A stretch of DNA of 64,000 bases from Actinomyces gerencseriae DSM 6844 (GTDB taxonomy: Bacteria; Actinomycetota; Actinomycetes; Actinomycetales; Actinomycetaceae): positions 232,430 through 296,429 of the forward strand of contig NZ_KE386872.1 in NCBI RefSeq assembly GCF_000429265.1, given 5' to 3'. Positions 15,347-24,004 of this stretch are shown here, piece by piece. The number at the start of each line of letters is the position of its first letter. The stretch's first letter is position 1. A model generated the notes under the pieces. It made no database searches. It saw nothing but the letters and a program-made list of their open reading frames with translations, and was not told where the DNA came from. The translations under genes were made by a program, and so were the position numbers.

Positions 15347-18097
15347 CTACAGATCCCCGGTCCGCTGGAGGCGCTGCAGACTCAGCCAGCCCGTGGGGAT
15401 GGGAATCCAGAAGGTAACCAGACGATAGACGATCGCGACCGGCAGGGCCACCCCGCTCGGGATGCCGGCCGCCACGAGTCCGGCGGTCAGCGCGATCTCG
15501 ACCGGACCGATACCCCCCGGCGAGGGGACCACCGAGCCCACCGTGTTCGAGGCGAGGTAGGTGATGGCCAGGACCGAGAAGGGCAACGTGTACCCGAAGG
15601 CCCACAGACTCGCGCCGAAGGAGAGGATGTAGCTGAGACTCAGCAGGAGGGTGCCGCCCACGCCCAGCGCCAGGCGCAGCGGGTTGGACATGATCCACAC
15701 CAGGCGCGGCCACACCTGCCGGTAGGTCGGCTCGATCTTCGCCCACACCCAGGTGCGCACGCGCGGTACGAACAGTGCCGAGCCGATGACGGCCATCAGC
15801 ACGACGGCCCCCAGCACGAGCCAGGCCGAGGGCAGGGTCAGGCCGGTGGACTGCCCGGTCATCGCGGCCAGGACGATGAGCAGCACGACCGCCACCAGGA
15901 ACTGCACGACCTGCACGAGCGCGACGGTGGCCACGGAGACGGGGGTGGGCACGCCCTTGCGGTTGAGGAAGCGCAGGTTGATGGCGGCTCCGCCGACGCC
16001 GGCGGGGGCGACCAGGGCGACCACGGAGCTGGCCAGGTGCACCTCGGTCGATCTCCACACGCTCAGACGCACCGGGCTGAAGGCGACCAGTGAGAGGCCG
16101 GCGCCCAGGTAGGTCGCCAGGGAGAAGACGAGGGCGGCGAGGACCCACCACCCGTTGGCCGTGGACACGGCTTCGCTGATCTGCTCGAAGTTCATGCGCG
16201 CCAGCAGCGTCCACAGGGCCGTGAGCCCGACGACGGCCATGATGACGGTGCGCGGGGAGAACCGGGCGAGCCTGGCGGGCTCGGCGTGAGCGGTGGGGGT
16301 CAGGTCCACCAGGGCGTCGCGCAGCTCCTGGAGCAGCCGGCCGCGCCGTCCCAGGGCGTCGCGGGTGGCCGCGGGCAGCACGACGCGCTGGAGCATCGGC
16401 GCGATGGAGGCGAGCTGCGGGGTGGTCAGCGACCGGGAGGCCGCGGCGATGGCGCGGTCGACCCCGACGACGGAGGCCGTCAGGGCGAGGGCCTGAGCCA
16501 GGTCCACGCGCCGCGACAGCTCGGAGGAGATCGTCTCGCCCGAGTCCCAGTCCAGGAGCCAGACGCGACTGGCGGAATCGACGACCACGGTGGAGGAGTC
16601 GATGGCGCGGTGGGCCAGGCCGGCGGCGTGGGCGCGGCCCAGCTGGTCCCACAGCTGCCCCAGGATGTCGTTGGAGACCGACCCGAGGGATCCCAGGGAG
16701 CGGGCGCCGACGACGTGATCGGTCGCCAGCAGGACGGACTCGTCGGCCTCGGCCATCCCGAACGGCGCCGGCGTGCGCACATGGGCGCGTCGGGCCTCCA
16801 GGGCCATGAGGGCCGCGTGCTCGGCGGCGGAGCGCACGGACAGGCCCCGCTCGGGGGACAGCCCCTTGACGCGGATGCGATCCCACAGTGTGGAGACGAA
16901 GCCGGCCACCTGCTGGTCGGTGTCCAGGACGGTGACGTCGTAGCGGGTGCCGTCGGCGTCCCACACCGCGTAGAGCCGGTGCACCGAGGGGCGGCCCTCG
17001 GTCAGGGCGGCCGAGGATGCCTCGGCCAGGACCGCCGTCAGATCGACGTCGTCGGCCCGCACGATCGTCGCGGTCTCCTCCGGCAGGAGTGTGGCGGCGA
17101 CCTCCTCGTCGGCCTCGGCGGTCTCCATCCAGTCGTCGTCGGACTCGGCCAGGACGGCCGGCCTGGTCAGGGGGTTCTCCCGCACCCGCTCGGTGTAGCC
17201 CAGCGGGGTGTCGGTCTCGACGGTCCACGCGCGCGCCTCCGGCGCGCGGTCCATGCGCACCACCCGCACGGCGTCGATCCCGGCGCGGCGCAGGGCGCGC
17301 ACGAGGGCGATGCCGTGGGCGCGACGGTCCTCCACGCCGAACGCGTAGCGGACCGCCAGGCCCGGGATCCGGCCCAGCAGCACGGACAGGATTGCGCCGG
17401 GCAGGGTCAGCGCGCTGCGCAGAACGGTCAGGCCGACGATGATCCACACGGCGGTCCAGCCGTAGCGCACCGTCCGCGAGGTGCGCCGTTCGCCCGAGCC
17501 GGTGAGCATGCCGGCGAGGATGGCGAAGACCGTGGAGATGCCGACCCGGGCGATGCCCGAGGTGGTGATCGTCAGGCCCGAGACGATGACGTGCGGGGCC
17601 CAGATGGTGACCACGACGAGCGTCGTCCACGACAGGAGGAAGCCGCCGACGCCGGCCAGCAGGGCCTCCCCGGTGGTGCGCCACGAGCGGCGCATGAGGT
17701 TGGGCAGGATGACGGCCACGGGCACCGCGAAGGTCGCCAGGCCCTCGACGGTCTGCAGGGGGAAGACGAGGATCTGGCGCAGCAGGATCGCCAGGGCGTT
17801 CTGCACATCGGCGGTGACCCCGGTGGTCGTCTCGCGGGCGTAGGCCGCCAGGATGAACATCGAGGCGGCGCCGACGGCGGTCAGGGCGACGTCGAGCAGG
17901 TCCTCGATGCGGCGCAGGCGGTGGGGCGCGGCGTCCACCAGGAGGGTGGTCGAGCGGGGCGGCTGCGCGGCCGGCGGGGTCGGGCGCTTCGCGATGATGG
18001 GGGTGAGACCGATCCGGGGGATGCCGACGGGCGAGGTCGCGGGCGTCGAGGAGGCGGCGCCGGCGACCCGCGGGTCCGGGGGCAGAGCGGAGGTCAT
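15347..18097 (-). CDS. Large flippase-like (LPG-synthase transmembrane type) membrane protein
   Basis: The 916-residue protein has an N-terminal block of about six membrane segments (residues 60-250). A soluble kinase-like central region follows (about 270-590), with AHAAGLAHRAIDSSTVVVD and VWLLDWDSGE resembling degenerate catalytic and metal loops. The C-terminal block of about eight segments (610-910) contains VAPAGVGGAAINLRFL and SNTVGSVVPSPGGIGPVEIALTAGL. The latter is the hallmark of the flippase-like/UPF0104 domain found in MprF and related proteins. No C-terminal lysyl-transferase domain is present. It probably moves or senses a lipid intermediate, but the substrate is unknown. Confidence 0.82.
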   Translation of the reverse strand: MTSALPPDPRVAGAASSTPATSPVGIPRIGLTPIIAKRPTPPAAQPPRSTTLLVDAAPHRLRRIEDLLDVALTAVGAASMFILAAYARETTTGVTADVQNALAILLRQILVFPLQTVEGLATFAVPVAVILPNLMRRSWRTTGEALLAGVGGFLLSWTTLVVVTIWAPHVIVSGLTITTSGIARVGISTVFAILAGMLTGSGERRTSRTVRYGWTAVWIIVGLTVLRSALTLPGAILSVLLGRIPGLAVRYAFGVEDRRAHGIALVRALRRAGIDAVRVVRMDRAPEARAWTVETDTPLGYTERVRENPLTRPAVLAESDDDWMETAEADEEVAATLLPEETATIVRADDVDLTAVLAEASSAALTEGRPSVHRLYAVWDADGTRYDVTVLDTDQQVAGFVSTLWDRIRVKGLSPERGLSVRSAAEHAALMALEARRAHVRTPAPFGMAEADESVLLATDHVVGARSLGSLGSVSNDILGQLWDQLGRAHAAGLAHRAIDSSTVVVDSASRVWLLDWDSGETISSELSRRVDLAQALALTASVVGVDRAIAAASRSLTTPQLASIAPMLQRVVLPAATRDALGRRGRLLQELRDALVDLTPTAHAEPARLARFSPRTVIMAVVGLTALWTLLARMNFEQISEAVSTANGWWVLAALVFSLATYLGAGLSLVAFSPVRLSVWRSTEVHLASSVVALVAPAGVGGAAINLRFLNRKGVPTPVSVATVALVQVVQFLVAVVLLIVLAAMTGQSTGLTLPSAWLVLGAVVLMAVIGSALFVPRVRTWVWAKIEPTYRQVWPRLVWIMSNPLRLALGVGGTLLLSLSYILSFGASLWAFGYTLPFSVLAITYLASNTVGSVVPSPGGIGPVEIALTAGLVAAGIPSGVALPVAIVYRLVTFWIPIPTGWLSLQRLQRTGDL

Positions 18098-18435
18098 GGT
18101 GGAAGTCTACGGGCGGGACCGGGGAGTTCGCCCAGTCCTATGGAAGATCTGCGGGCGGGGGACGGTGACGGCGCCGCGCCGGTGGGGGCGGGCGGTTGCG
18201 AGTGGTGGATGCGTTGTTACGTGGACGAACTGCGAGTGCTGAGGGAGCGTGGGGGTTGTTCTGCGGGAGCGGATGTGCTTGGGTTGCGTGCGTCACAGTG
18301 CGGTGGCTGGGCGGTGCGCCGTCGGGGCGGGCCGTCCGTGCCCGCCGGGTGGATCCCTGGACCATGCCCTCAGGAGGCTCGTGCGGCGTTGGTCGGCGTG
18401 AGTGGTTCGGGGTGAATCCGAGAGGGGAGTCGTCA
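18098..18435. other. Divergent intergenic region before the EccC-like gene
   Basis: This stretch separates two divergent genes and must hold both promoters. It is uniformly GC-rich and no convincing -35/-10 pair or operator stands out. AGAGGGGAGTC at 18421-18431 is the ribosome-binding site of the EccC-like gene. Confidence 0.5.
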
Positions 18436-21400
18436 GTGGATCTGCTGCTCACTGTTGTGCGCCCCGGGCCGGGCCCGGAGGTGCGCGAGGATGCGCTGGT
18501 CTCGGTGGGGGAGGGGGCGACGGTCGCCGATCTGGCGCGTGCGCTTGATGAGCGTGCGGGCGCGGGGGCTCAGCAGCGCCCGCATCCGAGCCTCCCGCAC
18601 TCGCGGGGCGCGGCGCCCCCGCCCCCGTCGGATGGCTCGGGGACCGCAGCGGGCGCAGGACGCGCCGGGGGCGGGGTCGTTGTCGATCTCAGGTCCGGTG
18701 GGGCGGGTGGTTCTGACGGGGGCGGTGGGCTGAACGATGCCGACGGCCCGCCCGGTGTCGGGGAGGGGCGGGTCCCGGACCTGTGGGTCGGGGATGCGCT
18801 CCTGGACCCGGGGGCGCGGTTGGATGAGGGTGTCCTGCGCGACGGGGCGGTGGTTGGCCTCGGCGGGCCGGTGGTGGGTGCGGGTGAGCCCCGCGGTCTG
18901 GTCGAACTGCGCCTGGTGGGCGGCCCCGGGGCCGGGGCGGTCCACCGCCTCGGCCTGGGTGAGTACACGATCGGGGGCGCCGGCTGCGATGTCGAGGTGT
19001 CGGGTGTCTCGGGGGCCGTGGTGCGGGTGAGTGTCGGCGTGGGGGGCGAGGTGCGCGTCGAGGCGCTGGGTGGTGCGCAGGGCCTGGAGGCGCCCGCGCG
19101 GCCGGTGCGCAGGCGGGTCCTGCCCGGCCCGCTGGTGCTGGGCCGCGGTGGCGCGGGCCAGGAGGAGGACTCCGGGGACGGGGAGGGCGCGGACGAGTCG
19201 TGGTGGGCCAGGCGTCGTCGTCGGCGCCTGGAGCGCAGGGAGCGCCGTCGGGAGCGCCGTCGCCTCAGACGGGGGGAGGGGGCGCGGGCGGTGCTGCCCG
19301 AGCATGTGGAGCTGGATCCCGATGCCCGGCGCGGGCTGGTGGAGCTGGATCGCCGCGGTCTTGAGGGATGCGCGAGGTGGCCCGAGGAGACGGTTCTGAG
19401 CGTGGGGGACGTGCAGCTGATGGTCGGGCCCGTCCCGGATGCGGATGCGGTGGTGACTCCGACCGCCGGCGCCCCGAGTGTTGATTTCAATCGTCCGCCG
19501 CGGCTGGCTCGGCCCGAGCGCCCGACGGTGTTCACGCTGCCGCGCGAGCCCAGGGATATGCGCAGGCCGCCCTTCTCGCCGGTGATGCTGCTGGCGCCGG
19601 TGGTGATGGGCGGGGTCATGTTCTTCGTCACCCATCGGGTGGCGTCGCTGGTGTTCCTGGCGTTCTCCCCGATCATGATGATCGCCAACCGTCTTGCCGG
19701 TCGGGCTAACAGCAAGAAGATGTTCCGTCAGGCGATGGCCCGCTACGAGCAGCAGAAGCACGACGCCGAGACCGCGGCCTTCAAGGCGCTGGTGGCCGAG
19801 CGGGGGCTGCGCAGGCGGGACCACCCGGATCCGGCGGAGGTCATGCTGCGGGCCACCGGCCCGAGGGCGGGGCTGTGGGAGCGGCGCGTGTCCGATGGGG
19901 ACTGGTTGGATCTGAGGGTGGGGACGGCGGATGTGCCCAGCGAGGTCGAGCTGAGCGTGCCCGAGCGGGCCTCGTACGAGGAGCCTTTGAGGTGGACCGC
20001 CCCGGACGTGCCGGTGAGCGTGCCCCTGGGGACGCTGGGCGTGATCGGGGTGGCCGGGCCCGGGCGGCGGGGGACGGCGCGGTGGATGGTGTCCCAGTGC
20101 GCGGTCCTGCACTCCCCGGCCGAGCTGAGCCTCATGGTGCTGGTCGATCCGGCCATCGCCGGTGAGGCGGGTCGGTGGTGGGAGTGGGTGTGCTGGTTGC
20201 CGCACGCCCGGGTCCCCGACGGCGGTGGGGCGCGGGTGCGCGCCGCCGTGGACGAGGAGTCGATCGCCCGCCTGGTGGGCGCCCTGGGCGCGCTGATCGA
20301 CCAGCGCGAGCAGGAGGGCGGCGCGGCGGGCGAGCGGATGGTGGTGGTGCTCGACGGGGCGCGGGCGCTGCGCCTGGTGCCCGGCATGGCGAGCGCGCTG
20401 CGCCGGGGCCCGAGGGCGGGCGTCATGTTCGTGTGCATCGACGCCGACCGGGTGGCGCTGCCCGAGGAGTGCCGGTCCGTGGTCATGGCCGACGAGCCGC
20501 TGGCCACCGTGGCCCGCACGGGGGCCGACGAGGTCGAGCAGGTCGTGCTGGATGCGCCCCCGCCGGGCTGGGCCGAGCGCGTGGCCCGCGCCCTGGCGCC
20601 CGTGCGCGACGCATCCGCCCAAGGGGCCGAGGGGGCGATCCCGCGCTCCTCACGGTTGCTGGACCTGATCGGCCTGGAGGATCCCGACGCCGAGACGGTC
20701 CTGTCGCGCTGGCGGGGCGGGGCGCGGACGACCAGGGCGATCATCGGCGAGGACGCCGAGGGCCCCTTCGCCCTGGACGTGCGCGCCGACGGGCCGCACG
20801 CCCTGGTGGCGGGGACCACGGGCTCGGGCAAGTCCGAGCTCCTCCAGACCCTCATCGCCGCCCTGTGCGTGGGCAACACCCCGCAGGCGATGACGTTCGT
20901 CCTGGTGGACTACAAGGGGGGCGCGGCGTTCAAGGACTGCGCCCGCCTGCCCCACACGGTCGGAATGGTCACCGACCTGGACGGGCACCTGACCTCCCGG
21001 GCCCTGGAGTCCCTGGGCGCCGAGCTGCGCCGGCGCGAGCACCAGTTGGCCCGCGCCAATGCTAAGGATATCGAGGACTACGTGGCGGCCATGGGGCCGG
21101 GCGATGAGCCCATGCCGCGCCTGATGCTCATCATCGACGAGTTCGCCGCGCTGGTGGCCGAGCTGCCCCAGTTCGTCACCGGCCTGGTGGACATCGCCCG
21201 GCGCGGCCGCTCCCTGGGCGTGCACCTGGTCCTGGCGACCCAGCGGCCCGCCGGCGTGGTGTCGGCCGAGATCAAGTCCAACACGAACCTGCGCATCGCG
21301 CTGCGGGTCACCGACGAGTCCGACTCCCAGGACGTGGTGGAGTCCTCCGCCTCGGCGCGCATCCCGCCGTCGATCCCCGGGCGCGCCCACGCGCGCCTGG

Positions 21401-23424
21401 GCCACGGCAGGCTCATGCAGTTCCAGGCCTCCCGGGTGGGTGGGCGGCCGCACGGGGCGGTGCGCACCGTCGGGCCGCGCCTCGAGCCGCTGACACTCGA
21501 GGCCCTGTCCCGCTCCGCGCCCGCCGGATCCATGATCGAGGAGGACGTCTCGATTCCCACCGACCTGGCCCGCCTGGTCGACTCCATGATCGGCGCCCAC
21601 CAGCGCTCCGGCGCCCCCCGCCCCCACCGGCCATGGCTGGAGCCCCTGCCCGACCTGATCACTCTCGACCAACTCGACCCCGACCCCACCAGCGCCGGCC
21701 GCGCCACCGCCGACGGCGCCGGGGCCGGCGTGGACGCGGGCCGGGGCGGGGAGGCCGGCCCGGACGCCGCCGGCAGGGTCGAAGCCGCCGTCGGCCCGGA
21801 GAGGGCGGACGGGGCCGGGGCCCCCGCAGCCTCCGCCGGCCCGGACGAGGACGACGACCGGGTCGCGGGTTCTCTGCCGCCGCTGCTCATCGGGTTGGAG
21901 GACGTTCCGGGCGAGCAGGCCCAGCGGCCGATGACCTGGGACTACACCCGCGCCGGCCACCTGGGTGTCGCCGGGGCCCCGCGCTCGGGCCGGTCGGCCT
22001 TCCTGCGCACCCTGGCGGTGCAGATCGCTCGCACCGCCTCCCCGCGCGAGGTCCACCTCTACGGCCTGGACGCTGGCTCGGGCGCCCTGGGCCCGCTGGT
22101 GTCCCTGCCCCACACCGGGGCCGTGGTCACCCGCGACCAGTCCGACCGCATCCGCCGCCTGCTGGACATGCTGGGGGCCGAGACCGCCCGCCGCCAGCAG
22201 GCCCTCGCCCTGGAGGGCTACTCCTCCCTGGCCGAGCAGCGCGCCGCCGCCCCGACCGATGAGCGCCTGCCCTACCTCGTGGTCCTGATCGACCGCTGGG
22301 ACGCCTTCACCACCGTCTACGAGACCCAGGACAGCGGCAAACTGATCACCCAGGTCGAGAATCTCCTGCGAGAGGGCGCCGCCGCGGGAGTGCGCGTGGT
22401 CCTCACCGGGGACCGCACCAGCTTCCGCGGCCGCATGGGCATGGCCCTGGAGGATCGCCTCGTGCTGCGCATGCCCTCGCCCGACCACTTCGACCTGGTG
22501 GGCATGCGCGCCCGGGACGTACCGGTGAGCATGCCGCCGGGCCGCGCCTTCCGCTCCGGGACCCGCCCCCGCGAGGTCCACCTGGCCCTGCTGGACGCCG
22601 ACCCCGCCGGCACCGCCCAGAGGGCCGCCTTCTACCAGCGGGCCAGGGCCGCCGCCACCCGATGGGGCCAGATTCCCCGCGAGGCGCGCCCCGCCCGGGT
22701 CGATGAGCTGCCCATGGTCATCGACGCCCCCCAGGCCCTGGCCCTGGGCCCCGCCGTGCCCCCCGGTCATCTCGCCCTGGGCATCGGCGGCGACACCCTG
22801 TCGGTGCGCACCATCGACATGGAGGACATCGGCAACGGCGTCCTGATCTACGGCCCCCGCCGCTCGGGGCGCTCCACCGCCCTGGCCTTCGCCCTCGACA
22901 CCGCCCTTCAGACCGGCGCCCGAGCGATCCTCATCCTCCCGCGCCGCTCACCCCTGACCGCTTGGGCCCACCACCCCGGCGTGGCAGGAGTGCTCGACGC
23001 CACCGCCACGGTCGACCAGCTCACCAAGCTCCTCAACAATGACGACAACAAGAACAACGACACTCTCGTCATCATCGACGACCTCGACATCCTCGGCAAG
23101 GACCACAAGCTCGCCGCGGCCGTGAGCAGCTACATGCAGACCTGCCGCGACCACTCCGGCGGCGTCCTCATCGCCTGCAATCTCGATGAGGTGCAGGGGT
23201 ACGGCCAGAATCTGCTGACCTCGGTGCGCAGGAACCGCACCGGCGTCCTGCTGGCACCACGATCGATGTCCGACGGCGACAGGCTCCACGCGTCGTTGCC
23301 CCGCTCGGTGGGTGGACCCGTCCCCCTGGGCCGCGGCATCCTGGCCACCACCACCGGCTGGTCCTGGATCCACATCCCCCGCACCGCTGGGCCGACACCC
23401 GCAGTGGACGGCCCGGCGGGATAG
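18436..23424 (+). CDS. eccC: EccC/EssC-type FtsK-SpoIIIE ATPase of a type VII secretion-like system
   Basis: A GTG at 18436 behind AGAGGGGAG gives a 1662-residue protein; the longer in-frame start lacks such a site. Residues 1-80 look ubiquitin-like. An FHA-type domain is at about 155-210 (LVGGPGAGAVHRLGLGEYTIG). Two membrane segments lie at about 379-417. Three FtsK-like ATPase domains follow. The first has an intact Walker A (GTTGSGKSE, near 793) and Walker B (LMLIIDEFAA, near 896). The second (GAPRSGRS, near 1180) and third (GPRRSGRS, near 1472) have Arg in place of the Walker A Lys. The FHA-bearing layout is closer to Firmicutes EssC than mycobacterial EccC. It should drive export of the downstream small proteins. 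No EccB, EccD, EccE or mycosin gene is in the window. Confidence 0.92.
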   Translation: MDLLLTVVRPGPGPEVREDALVSVGEGATVADLARALDERAGAGAQQRPHPSLPHSRGAAPPPPSDGSGTAAGAGRAGGGVVVDLRSGGAGGSDGGGGLNDADGPPGVGEGRVPDLWVGDALLDPGARLDEGVLRDGAVVGLGGPVVGAGEPRGLVELRLVGGPGAGAVHRLGLGEYTIGGAGCDVEVSGVSGAVVRVSVGVGGEVRVEALGGAQGLEAPARPVRRRVLPGPLVLGRGGAGQEEDSGDGEGADESWWARRRRRRLERRERRRERRRLRRGEGARAVLPEHVELDPDARRGLVELDRRGLEGCARWPEETVLSVGDVQLMVGPVPDADAVVTPTAGAPSVDFNRPPRLARPERPTVFTLPREPRDMRRPPFSPVMLLAPVVMGGVMFFVTHRVASLVFLAFSPIMMIANRLAGRANSKKMFRQAMARYEQQKHDAETAAFKALVAERGLRRRDHPDPAEVMLRATGPRAGLWERRVSDGDWLDLRVGTADVPSEVELSVPERASYEEPLRWTAPDVPVSVPLGTLGVIGVAGPGRRGTARWMVSQCAVLHSPAELSLMVLVDPAIAGEAGRWWEWVCWLPHARVPDGGGARVRAAVDEESIARLVGALGALIDQREQEGGAAGERMVVVLDGARALRLVPGMASALRRGPRAGVMFVCIDADRVALPEECRSVVMADEPLATVARTGADEVEQVVLDAPPPGWAERVARALAPVRDASAQGAEGAIPRSSRLLDLIGLEDPDAETVLSRWRGGARTTRAIIGEDAEGPFALDVRADGPHALVAGTTGSGKSELLQTLIAALCVGNTPQAMTFVLVDYKGGAAFKDCARLPHTVGMVTDLDGHLTSRALESLGAELRRREHQLARANAKDIEDYVAAMGPGDEPMPRLMLIIDEFAALVAELPQFVTGLVDIARRGRSLGVHLVLATQRPAGVVSAEIKSNTNLRIALRVTDESDSQDVVESSASARIPPSIPGRAHARLGHGRLMQFQASRVGGRPHGAVRTVGPRLEPLTLEALSRSAPAGSMIEEDVSIPTDLARLVDSMIGAHQRSGAPRPHRPWLEPLPDLITLDQLDPDPTSAGRATADGAGAGVDAGRGGEAGPDAAGRVEAAVGPERADGAGAPAASAGPDEDDDRVAGSLPPLLIGLEDVPGEQAQRPMTWDYTRAGHLGVAGAPRSGRSAFLRTLAVQIARTASPREVHLYGLDAGSGALGPLVSLPHTGAVVTRDQSDRIRRLLDMLGAETARRQQALALEGYSSLAEQRAAAPTDERLPYLVVLIDRWDAFTTVYETQDSGKLITQVENLLREGAAAGVRVVLTGDRTSFRGRMGMALEDRLVLRMPSPDHFDLVGMRARDVPVSMPPGRAFRSGTRPREVHLALLDADPAGTAQRAAFYQRARAAATRWGQIPREARPARVDELPMVIDAPQALALGPAVPPGHLALGIGGDTLSVRTIDMEDIGNGVLIYGPRRSGRSTALAFALDTALQTGARAILILPRRSPLTAWAHHPGVAGVLDATATVDQLTKLLNNDDNKNNDTLVIIDDLDILGKDHKLAAAVSSYMQTCRDHSGGVLIACNLDEVQGYGQNLLTSVRRNRTGVLLAPRSMSDGDRLHASLPRSVGGPVPLGRGILATTTGWSWIHIPRTAGPTPAVDGPAG

Positions 23425-23521
23425 GCGGGATGGGTGCAGGGACGGTGACGCAACGAGACTTCCCTGTTATCCTGGAGTTGGTTCTTCGCTCGCCGCTGTC
23501 AGACCATTCGTTCCTGCTCCG

Positions 23522-23608
23522 ATGTCGCTGCTCCTGCTGGCCGCCACTCTGCTGGTCGTCCTATTCATTGTGCGAGGTGCCCTGTTTTCATGGTTGAAAA
23601 CAAGATGA
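23522..23608 (+). CDS. Possible 28-residue single-pass membrane peptide
   Basis: The short frame starts MSLLLLAATLLVVLF and ends FSWLKTR, so it is almost entirely one membrane helix with a basic end. Its TGA overlaps an ATG of the next gene in the arrangement ATGA (23605-23608), which favours real translation. No function is known. The 98 bp before it probably contain the 3' end of the EccC-like message. Confidence 0.45.
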   Translation: MSLLLLAATLLVVLFIVRGALFSWLKTR

Positions 23609-24000
23609 AGACCACTCTTGAGACGCAGCGGTCCAGTATCAGTTCAAAGTTGGAGGAGCTGGGCTTCAACGTATCGGACGGGCTGAGTTTCAGCATGTCG
23701 GTGTCCTCGATGTTCGGGATCCCCGCCAGCGGCGGATCCAAGGTCTACGACGCCGTCGATCCCGGCACGGACTACGGCTCCAAGATCAATGACCCGGACA
23801 CGTGGAGCGGGCCGCTGGCTGATACGCAGGCGGAGTACACCAGGGCCGACGTCAATGCTCTGGTGAAAGCCTTCACCGACCTGCTCGACGCGCTCGACTA
23901 CGCCTACCTCCGCGAGCCCGATCAGGTCGACGATTCCGATCCTCGGGCCACCTGGATGGAGTCGGGCCAGGACGCCGGCGGCGATGGCGGGGAGGGGTGA
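23605..24000 (+). CDS. Small protein encoded next to the EccC-like ATPase, possible secretion partner
   Basis: The 131-residue protein starts MKTTLETQRSS at an ATG overlapping the preceding stop; an ATG at 23590 is also possible. It has a helical N-terminus, a central region with SSMFGIPASGGSK, and a C-terminal helix with QAEYTRADVNALVKAFTDLLDALDYA. It ends in an acidic and Gly-rich tail. No WxG motif is present, so it is not a classic WXG100 protein. Its position between the ATPase and the DUF6571-like gene suggests a substrate or chaperone. A truncated paralogue of its C-terminal half lies at 31644-31937. Confidence 0.7.
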   Translation: MKTTLETQRSSISSKLEELGFNVSDGLSFSMSVSSMFGIPASGGSKVYDAVDPGTDYGSKINDPDTWSGPLADTQAEYTRADVNALVKAFTDLLDALDYAYLREPDQVDDSDPRATWMESGQDAGGDGGEG

Positions 24001-24004
24001 GATC

